Shown here one piece after another: positions 56,442 through 64,000 of a DNA stretch of 64,000 nucleotides; position 1 is the first letter of the stretch; every line of letters starts with the position of its first letter. The DNA lies in contig OU342630.1 of NCBI GenBank assembly GCA_910589415.1, positions 52,856,012 to 52,920,011 of the forward strand. Reading direction: 5' to 3'. The DNA comes from Malachius bipustulatus. Its lineage: Eukaryota; Arthropoda; Insecta; Coleoptera; Melyridae. The notes beneath the pieces are model-generated. The model did not search any database. It worked only from the letters and a program-made list of their open reading frames with translations, and had not been told where the DNA came from. The translations under genes were made by a program, and so were the position numbers.

Positions 56442-57640
56442 TACAATATACAATACACTATAGAAACATTATTTTGTAGGGATTTGAACGCTCTATAAAA
56501 AGTATTCCTTACCAATATCGCTTTTTTCAAAAATAAGCTGAGAATACTTGAAAACCTAGCCCCAAGAATTAAGTTTTCTGAAAATGCACAAGAGGTTGAT
56601 ATGGTCGAAAACATGAGCAACTTCATCATTGCCTTTTAACTAATTATGTAAAAACTGATGCTCCACAACTTTTGTATGGAAAATTATTCACGAAATAAGG
56701 TTTCCTAGATTTTCGCGAGAAAAAATTCTAAGCATTTTTACGCTCCATAAAAAAAGTATTTCTTACTAATGTCGCTATATTCAAAAATAATCGGAGAAGG
56801 CATAAAAACCTTACCCCAAAAATCACGATTTCTGAAAATTCACAAGGGGTTGGTGGTCGAAAACTTGAGCAATTTCATCTTTTATTGTTTTTTAACTACC
56901 CCCAAAATTCTAGATTGCTCCGTAAAACTTGCTTCAAGAATTCCATCGACTCCAGGACGAAAATGAAAAACAGAAAAAATTTCTTGCATAACGAATTATG
57001 CAAAAACTGGTTCTCCACAACTTTTTTAATGAAAATTGTTCACGAAATTAGAAGGTTTCCCTGATTTTCGCGAGAAAAAATTCTAAGCATTTCTACGCTC
57101 TATAAAAAAATATTTTTTACTAATGTCGCTATTTTCAAAAACTTTCGGAGAAGACATACAAACATAATCCCAAAAATCACGATTTCTGAAAATACACAAA
57201 TGCGTGGTGGAAAACTTGAGCAACTTCATCTCTTAACTACCCCCAAAATTTTAGCTTGTTTCGTTAAACTTCCTTAGAGATTTTTCAATGCGGTGTTGTG
57301 GTTTTCATGTCCGTGCTATCAACTTCAGGATGACAAATAATTACCATAGAAAAAATTTGTTGCGTAACGAATTGTCTAAAAGCTGGTGCTCCACAACTTT
57401 TGTATGGAAAATTATTCACGAAATTAAGCGCTTTCTTAGGTATTCGGAAGAAAACATTTTTCATTATAGGTTTGGGAGGACTTAACAAAATCATAACGTT
57501 GCAAGGGAATTGGATGTCGAAAAGTTGGGAAATTTTATTATTGCCTCCAATAATCCCCAAAAATCCAGCTTGTTCCGGAAAATTACAATCTTAAAAAGAA
57601 ATTTTCACTGCACTAGTACCTACTTATGTCAGTGGCGTGC

Positions 57641-58599
57641 CACTTGTGTTTGTGACTTATGCAAGAATTTCAGTGGCGCAAGAATTCAGGGAGGAATCGG
57701 TAGAACCTCCCTATTTCTTGGCAATGGAGTTATAGACTTATATTAATTTTAAAACAAATACTTTTAATAGCATTTGGACATGCATATGACTCTCGATTCT
57801 GTTCACATGGGATACATTATTTCTGAATCTTGACTAATTCCAGAGATAGTAGGTATAAATAAAAGTTTGGAGGAGTGTTTTATAACTAACCGGATTTAAT
57901 CCTTTTTAAAATGTTATCTACTCACAATTAAACGCCGACGAAGTCCAATTAAAAAAGTCTGCCTTAGGCTCAGCTCAGTTAGGGTTAAATATTTGATCAA
58001 CTCCTGTGATAGATTGCCAAAAAGCAATCTACAGCTGTACTTTAGTTGTTAAATGTTCTTCTTTATTTGGGTTTTAGGTTCGATATTAAAATATTATTTT
58101 TCAAAAATATTTTTATAAAATTGAAACGTTTCGAGACCGATTGGTCTCTTGTTTACTCATAAATAATGGTTATATACTAAAGCTGTACTTTAGTATATAA
58201 CCATGATTTTAATGGATTCTGTCTAGACAATATTCAGCGTAAATTACCTTAATTCAATGAAAATGCCTACGCCCTTAATTCTGTAGACCAGAAATAGGTA
58301 ATTAAGAAATCGCAATAACTGAAATATTTTATGAAAACGATAATAATTTTTACTGGATAAAGCATTCTGTAATAATTAGAAATTGTTGCAGGATTTTGTA
58401 TTTTGTTACAAGGTCTTCTTCTATCAAAAAAAAAACAAACACTCAAATTAGGAAAGGGTAAAAAAATCCCGTCTGGTTTTATATAATTGATATGAATGTC
58501 TGGAATCTTTTACATAAACATTGTGTATAATAGGTAGGTACTCCACTTATCCAGCAGAATATACAGCAAATTGAAACTTCCTTTATGCTTGTCCTTCTC
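57641..58599. other. AT-rich stretch with a perfect hairpin at 58,167-58,203
   Basis: TGGTTATATACTAAAG, loop CTGTA, CTTTAGTATATAACCA: a 16-base perfect stem. The string AGCTGTACTTTAGT at its centre also occurs at about 58,030, hinting at a template switch. Otherwise featureless. Confidence 0.6.
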
Positions 58600-58760
58600 A
58601 AGTCCTACTTCAGTCCCGGTCCTTTAAACGAGTATTTCTTTGTGTTGGGGCGCAGCTACTTGGCAGACATTCGGGAGACACCTTGTGGAACCGAGTAGTC
58701 CTATTAATAGCCAGCTCCTTTCATCTCGGGCCAAAGGTATCCATAGAGGATAGAGGCTTC
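58600..58760. promoter_or_regulatory. Small mixed-composition island
   Basis: Short block (GTTGGGGCGCAGCTACTTGG, CCTATTAATAGCCAGCTCC) without coding character. Weak candidate regulatory DNA. Confidence 0.2.
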
Positions 58761-59009
58761 ATTCAAGAGAAAATGAACTGCACATTTTCCTATTCCTTAT
58801 TCCTACACACTTTCATCTTATAAAACGTTCACTCACAAATTACCCATCAGTTCATGAAGGTGAATGAATCACTTTGATATCACCAGTCGTGATGTTTATT
58901 TCGAATTACCCTTTTAATAACATTTCTCTGTAATTTACATCAGGAAGATCATTTTAAGGCGGTGCTGTTTAAAAAAAAGCTGGTTAGTCGTGTAAAATAA
59001 AATTATCGA

Positions 59010-59310
59010 CAAAATACATTCTCTCGGGCGATTCCGTTGCATGCTGGCTGATGCGGCGCGACATCGGTTATAGTAACGGATGGCCCTATCGCATAGAAGG
59101 GCCCGTGCAGTGTTCCCCAGGGAGAGCCGGGATAGTCCTGTCCGGGTAACTGATTACCGCCATCCGAACCGTGCTCCCTGCGGCCCGAGACACTCAGACA
59201 GCTACGATCCATCCCTGCTAGATCAGCAGCTATTTTGTCTGCAAGTCAAATCCAGCAGAAACGCCGGTTTTTCCGCCGGATTCTTTTTGGAGTTTCTATT
59301 TTTCAAATTA
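59010..59310. promoter_or_regulatory. GC-rich island, candidate cis-regulatory DNA
   Basis: Contains GATGCGGCGCGACATCGG and GGTAACTGATTACCGCCATC, a palindromic site. Both strands are open over 60-80 codons without a recognisable domain. Confidence 0.3.
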
Positions 59311-59889
59311 GGGTGCTGTCAGTGAGAGATGTTTTAATTTTGTTGAATGAGAATCGGGAAGAAAATTAAATGCTAATATTAGTTAATAATTTGTATTATT
59401 ATATCAAGTATATCATAAAAAGTAAATGGCTCTTAGGTATTTGATTCATTTTTCCTGATGGCAATCACGTAGAGCGGAAATTATAATTAGAAAATCATGG
59501 AAGTCTGAACAGTCTCTTTATGGTTTACACAAAGCCTCACTATTCTTATACCTAAAAGCAAATAAACGAACAATCCAAAGGCTTTCTCAAAGAAAAGGAT
59601 TCATTCAAAAAACGAAATCCTGCATTATGAAGGGTTGCCGCGAAAGTATGCAAATAGCTGCAAGTATAAAATTAGTACTACACAATGATTTGATTAGTAA
59701 GTATAAAAGTATAAAAATCCCAAAATTAAACTTTTCTGGATATACTTCAAATGAATACACGACTAATTAGGCCAACTAATACAATTTGTTGGCGTAAAAC
59801 TGGATAAAAAATTGGATCCGACGGCATCTCATCATTTTTATTAAAGCATTGTGCGGGTGTACTATACTCTATCTGTGCTTTTTAACTTA
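59311..59889. other. No recognisable feature
   Basis: AT-rich. No gene or repeat seen. Confidence 0.45.
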
Positions 59890-60440
59890 TCACTTCGATC
59901 GGGCGTTTTCCCAGCTGTCTGTTCCAGGTCTCTAATCGTCCCTATTCATTAGAAAGGTGAGAGGTCTAGTGTAGAGAATTATAAGACCGTCCCAGATTTA
60001 ATTTTATCAACATGAATTTGTTAGATTGCCGGTAGATCAACAGCTTCTAACCTGGTGAGGATGACACAATTTATGGTGGTCAGGTGGATGTGGTCTACAC
60101 TGACCTGTCCCAGACATTTGATAGACTTGATCACGGCCTTCTCCTTTGCAAACCTCTAGATATGGACTTTCTGGAGATTTTCTATAAGTTTTTAGATCAT
60201 TTTATCTGATCGCTCCCATATCAGGCGTGCCTAAGGTATCTGTTCTAGGACCCTTGCTATTTATTATTTTTGTTAGTGATTTTTCTCAGGTATGCAGATA
60301 ATTTTTCTGCAGTATGTTCGTTGAATGACTGTCAAAGACTGCAAGACGACCTGTCATTAAATTACCCTTGAATCTGACAAAATGCAAGATCATAGCCTGG
60401 TCGCCTCTCTTGAAGTTGATTGTGCTCCATTTTAGTTTAA
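59890..60440 (+). pseudogene. Jockey-like reverse transcriptase remnant
   Basis: Blocks in order on the plus strand: SLIVPIH-stop-KGERSSVENYKTV (about 59,930-59,990), GQVDVVYTDLSQTFDRLDHG (60,080-60,140) with the first catalytic Asp, SGVPKVSVLGPLLFIIFVSD (60,220-60,282), then RYADNFSAVCSLND (60,292-60,330), where the catalytic YADD has become YADN, and LNLTKCKII (60,363-60,390). Several frameshifts, stops and a deletion between the second and third blocks. Long dead. Confidence 0.85.
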
Positions 60441-60947
60441 TGTTTCGAAAATTTTAGATAAAACCCTATATCTGAAATAAAATCCACAATTATTAGTTAA
60501 ATATTTGAAAATTATCAGTCTGATTTTACTTCAGGGTAAGCAAAACTTACCATAAATGTTTCAAGCTTCGGTAAGTATGAAGAAAGACAATGGGAAGAAA
60601 CTGTCATCGCTTAGAAAGCTTCCAAGCAAGCTAAAGAGGCTATCCAAGCAATATGGCTATTGATATTTCAGCATCCACGTCACCAGGTTGACTTCCACCT
60701 CATCAAGTTGACTTCCACGGCAGCTTGAAATCAACTGCAGGTTTCTGCGAGCGTTAGTGGACCTCTAGGGTCGAGAGGGCGAAGCTACGAAAACCATTGA
60801 GTGGGCTTCTGTAAAATGCTTCGCTGCCGAGATGAAAATACATGTTATGACGAGAGATAACGATAGACTTAGGAATTATGGATATTTCTAAATGAAAATA
60901 AAACGGGCACGCTATTTAGACAAATGATAAATTTTTTCTCGATCATT
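60441..60947. other. No gene; short direct repeat
   Basis: A near-direct repeat AGGTTGACTTCCAC / AAGTTGACTTCCAC lies at 60,684-60,717. Otherwise unremarkable. Confidence 0.45.
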
Positions 60948-61069
60948 AACTTGTAACGAATTCCGAGGCATTCGTAGTTAATTATGATTTATTTTAATTA
61001 ATCGAGGGGTTTATCAAAAGAATACAGTTTTTACAGCGGTGATTAGCAGGTTATCTCGCCGGCACCGGC

Positions 61070-61077
61070 TATATAAG
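61070..61077 (+). promoter_or_regulatory. TATA box of the solo LTR
   Basis: TATATAAG followed 25-30 bases later by GAAGCAGGTTAG, where transcription could begin. It could still drive transcription rightwards, toward the Ig exon. Confidence 0.6.
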
Positions 61078-61683
61078 CAGACCCAACGGAGAAGCAGGTT
61101 AGATGGATCCGAGGAACTGACTCGAGAACCACTCTCCCTCCCTGTGAACTGAGCTAGGAGGTCTTAAGGAGGCATGTATTGAGTGCACTCCGTCCAGTAC
61201 CCAGCCGGATACAGCAGGTCGATGAAATGAGTCGAGCCTAGCTGTAACTGGACGTCGGGAGATCGATGAGAGTGAACTGAGCTCTGATCGACTGCCGGTC
61301 ATAACAGGGAATCAACCGGGGCTGCAGTGAAGTCCCGGCGGATCCTTTCAGATGACGCCTGGCCTGTATTGAGGGCCAGGTAAACCAGACGTCGGATCGC
61401 AATAAATGAGTTGTCGATCCGGCAATCCCGTCACGTCGCGTATTCCGGAGGCCGCAGCAGCATCAGATACGACACGCAGCGTGCGGTGGTAAGAGAGATA
61501 CTGACGCAGCGGAGCCGGAGGTGAATCGTCCATCCGACCGACCAATTAACAGAGGTGCGTGTACCGACGCAGATATCTCCCGCCAATCAGGCGGCCTGCA
61601 GGGGACGAGAGCCGGCCCACATTGTTCAGGATTCAACAATATTAATTTAATAGGTACAGATATGTGTAACTATCGTAATTGTA

Positions 61684-61689
61684 AATAAA
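61684..61689 (+). terminator. Polyadenylation signal of the solo LTR
   Basis: AATAAA about 95 bases before the LTR end. Confidence 0.6.
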
Positions 61690-61999
61690 GATTTGTATTA
61701 TTCTAATTGACTTGTCATGGGTAAAAGGGGGCAATTATCCATCCCTGGGTAATCATCTCTACCGTACCGAAAATCCCGTTACAAACTTTTTTTGTCACTT
61801 CAGGGAGCCATCAGACCACTCGATTTCAGAACGTAACGTAATCAAATCTAACGAAAGATTTCTTGCTAAATAGTATAAAAGCGACGGCTTGTTGTGTGGG
61901 ACGTAGCCCCATCCTGTTGAAACCAATAGTAATATTACGAATGATGACGTTCATAGCGATTTGAAATCACAGGACAGGTATAATATTGAGGTCTTAAAA

Positions 62000-62420
62000 A
62001 AATCAAACGTAGTGGGTTTTATGTTATTCTTTGAACCCATGTCACGGCATTTAAAAATCAAATCCGGCCGTCGAAGCCTAAGATGCAATATACTCCTATA
62101 ACGTTATGGCTTAAATAATCCGATTGCATGACAGTAACAGGGGGGAAATTCATGATGATCGGTGGTTACATGAGACGACAACGGCTAGGTTTACGACCTG
62201 CCTCACAGGCCCTTAAAGTAGATGAAATACTGATTTATGTAGGTTGGGAAGTAACAACTACCCTCAACGTCTTAGGCAGTCGTCGACTTTATTACCCACG
62301 CCACTGTCTGTAATAAAGGCATCCATTCCAGCGGATCCCTATCTACCTCCAGCCCTCAATATGCAGGAGACAGGACACGGTAATTTAATGGATTGAATTA
62401 CTAGCTTCGACGTGGCGATT
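62000..62420. promoter_or_regulatory. Mixed-composition island, candidate cis-regulatory DNA
   Basis: Non-repeat block with GGTAATTTAATGGATTGAAT (bicoid/homeodomain-like sites) and CTTTATTACCCACGCC. The forward frame 62,128-62,313 is open without a domain. It is the island nearest to the Ig exon. Confidence 0.3.
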
Positions 62421-63787
62421 ACATCCAATTATAGACGATATTAGCACTCCACTTTGATAAGAGTATAGACACCATTAGTTAGGGGTAATTCTATTTTGTC
62501 TCTGAGCATGATAACGGCATGCGCTTATGAAATTAAAAGTTCCATTAAAAGTGTTAGAATATTCAGTGGATTTTCGTATTTATTTATAATTTGGTCGTGA
62601 ATTTTAAATTATCTAAGTACATAAAGAATGCTAGATCGCAAGAAGCTTGCCAAAGCCTTATAACTTGAGCGAAACAGGTTACTGGATGACATAAAAAGTC
62701 ACAGTGAAACGGTGTTAACGTTACATTCAATCTAGTATTTCGGTTAAATTATTAAACGGTGGCGTAAGGGAATTTATTACGGGAGACAAAACAATATTCT
62801 GAATAATAATAAATCACACGGATACACTCGATGGTTTCATCAGTGACGCTTTAATACGTTTATGTCCACCACTGCGCGCATTAGATGGTTAGATCGGTTA
62901 GATTAGATGTTAAATCGGACTTCGGACGGTTTTCTTCTATTAGTGAGTACTATTCGCAGTAAAAATCTCTTCCTTCGATCCACCTATAATCACGTCAAAC
63001 TATCTCAATTGATTAATTCCCTTCGCTATTTTTTATTATTTTTGTCTTCCTTGACGACCGGCTATTTGTTTTTTTCATCAGGAGTATATCATCGTCCTGT
63101 TTATTTAACAAATTATTCCAAATCCAAGTAGCAGCATCAGCTGCTCCCATTATAAAATAAATTGCTCAGCATTACCGTCTCCCGTAAGTTAGTACTGACT
63201 GGTCCATATTCGATTAAGTGATTCATTAAAACTAAAATAATAGTTCACGTTCTATGCAAAGTGCAATAACGGCGGCTTAAGGTAGAGGTATTATAATAGT
63301 TTAAGGTACTCGCAGATTGAAATAGATTATGCATGCATGATATAATGCAGCTGATGGAGTTATTTAACTAATATAATTCTTGTTCCCGGCTTCTGTTATT
63401 GCCCCGAAGTGTTTAACTATTCTGGAGCTTAAATTATTCTCTGTTTATACTGTTTGTAGACTGCAAGTTGGGTAATTCTGTAGAATGAACGTGTTTTGAG
63501 ATCGCTTAAAACCGTCTGTGTATTGTTTGTTGAACACATCCTCATATAATGGTGAAATAATTATAAAATTGAGCTCGGAAGGTGTGTTAAAATTCAGTCG
63601 TTTGAGCTTTTTTGTTATATTGACTGTGCAGAGCTATTACCACAATAATAAGGTTTAATGGAGAAGGTTTAAAATTAGATTATCTCAATCATGGCAAGGC
63701 TATAATAGTTGTTGTTCTCGACAGTGATATCAATACTTTTTCTCACTTTATTACAATAAATTAGTTGAGTGTTGCTTTTTGTTTCAG
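62421..63787. other. Intron-like sequence upstream of the Ig exon
   Basis: AT-rich, no ORF of note, ending in the polypyrimidine tract and CAG acceptor of the exon at 63,788. Confidence 0.4.
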
Positions 63788-63955
63788 TGGAACATCGGAA
63801 AGAGTCACCCAAAGATGGACCAGCCGTGTACCAGGCTATTTTAAAAATAACTTTGTCAACGGAAGATCTGAACAGCCACTACGGATGTCGAGTAAGCAGC
63901 TTGGCTCTCCCCGGAAATCACGTCACCGAGTTTATGGTCACTCCTGTCGTGAACG
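63788..63955 (+). CDS. Internal exon, end of an immunoglobulin-like domain
   Basis: A 168-base exon between TTGCTTTTTGTTTCAG and CG|GTTAGT. It starts after codon base 1 and ends after codon base 1 (phase 1-1), the symmetric phase typical of Ig-domain exons. It encodes EHRKESPKDGPAVYQ, then AILKITLSTEDLNSHYGCRV, then SSLALPGNHVTEFMVTPVVN. The L-x-I-x-L...D-L...Y-x-C-x-V pattern is the E-F strands and second cysteine of an Ig fold; the rest is the F-G loop and G strand. The first cysteine and tryptophan must be on an upstream exon outside or not recognised in this window. Probably a neuronal cell-surface receptor; the ending faintly recalls sidestep-like proteins, but I cannot assign a family. 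The codons are more GC-rich than the flanks. Confidence 0.7.
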
Positions 63956-64000
63956 GTTAGTATTACTTTTGTTGATTCTTCAATAAAAATAAAAAGACTG

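Larger units (their letters stand above)
55230..57640 (+). repeat. ~355-base tandem repeat array, about five diverged units
   Basis: The anchor CTCCACA(A/G)CTTTTG recurs at 55,615, 56,661, 57,013 and 57,389, and a decayed GCTCCCGAA at about 55,266. Spacing is 352 and 376 bases for the last units and, once the 55,756-56,441 insertion plus its TA are removed, 358 for the first pair. Other shared strings: TGGAAAATT(A/G)TTCAC, TTTCGCGAGAAAAAATTCTA, TACTAATGTCGCTAT, ATCACGATTTCTGAAAAT. A poly-C/poly-A junction sits at 55,477-55,500. Satellite-like and non-coding. Confidence 0.85.
60952..61783 (+). mobile_element. Solo LTR (gypsy-like), 832 bp
   Basis: Begins TGTAACG and ends CGTTACA, a perfect 7-base inverted terminus in the TG...CA form. 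Flanked by the 4-base direct repeat AACT (60,948-60,951 and 61,784-61,787), the size typical of Ty3/gypsy integrases. Inside: a TATA box (TATATAAG, 61,070-61,077), a GC-rich transcribed part and a poly(A) signal AATAAA (61,684-61,689) before the 3' end. No internal region or second LTR is next to it, so it is a recombined solo LTR. Orientation follows from TATA before AATAAA. Confidence 0.88.

Noticed and set aside
58120..58160. GAAACG string next to a short stem, considered as a second hammerhead
   Set aside because: No CTGATGA box at a workable distance on either strand.

Overview
This 64 kb window reads as nuclear DNA of an arthropod, almost certainly an insect with a large, repeat-rich genome. 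The reasons are the strongly AT-rich background, the absence of dense coding, many degenerate non-LTR retrotransposon pieces of animal clades (Jockey-like, R1/I-like, R2-like), a Penelope-like element, a gypsy-like solo LTR and many mariner-type palindromic elements. The TAGGTACCTAC-type runs recall beetle, aphid or moth DNA, but the species cannot be fixed from sequence alone.

The only segment that looks like a host coding exon is at the right edge (63,788-63,955, +): a symmetric phase 1-1 exon encoding the end of an immunoglobulin-like domain, with a good acceptor and donor. The rest is intergenic DNA or one or more very large introns. Scattered through it are roughly 18 islands of 150-750 bases with higher GC and mixed sequence (e.g. 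6.9, 8.6, 11.5, 14, 16.3, 21.3, 22.2, 25, 28, 51.7, 59 and 62 kb). They lack ORFs and repeats and are my candidates for conserved cis-regulatory DNA.

Layout. 0-7 kb: a foldback element, a dispersed repeat with a second inverted copy at 28.6-29.0 kb, and three broken non-LTR retrotransposon pieces. 12.6-21 kb: two copies of a DNA transposon packed with ACGT/TGACGTCA motifs, interleaved non-LTR remnants (17-18.3 kb), a TIR element (19.3-19.7 kb). 21.7 kb: a short 7SL-RNA-like fragment. 23.2-24.9 kb: a TATA box, a possible two-exon mini-gene and flanking ~130-base repeats. 29.2-31 kb: tandem ~650-base repeats, an AT microsatellite and a cluster of AAGTGAGGTCC-like motifs. 31.4-34.9 kb: an R2-like retroelement nested inside a mariner-type palindromic element. 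35.5-40.4 kb: a long-TIR element with four further elements inside it. 41-45 kb: a young palindrome, a TA-flanked transposon and three related repeat copies. 45.7-47.0 kb: a second AAGTGAGGTCC cluster next to a Penelope-like remnant carrying a GIY-YIG tail and a hammerhead ribozyme motif. 50-53 kb: a TIR element, a non-LTR tail, a duplicate of a block at 16 kb and a palindromic element. 55.2-57.6 kb: a ~355-base tandem array cut by a mariner-like element with a transposase remnant. 60.0 kb: a Jockey-like RT pseudogene. 60.95-61.78 kb: a solo LTR with a 4-base target duplication.

Nothing here forms an operon or pathway. The interactions are genomic: nested insertions give a relative timeline, and several unrelated palindromic families share the same terminal TACAGGGTGT signature, suggesting mobilisation by one mariner-like transposase family. 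All assignments were made by eye; searches that would settle them are named per finding.
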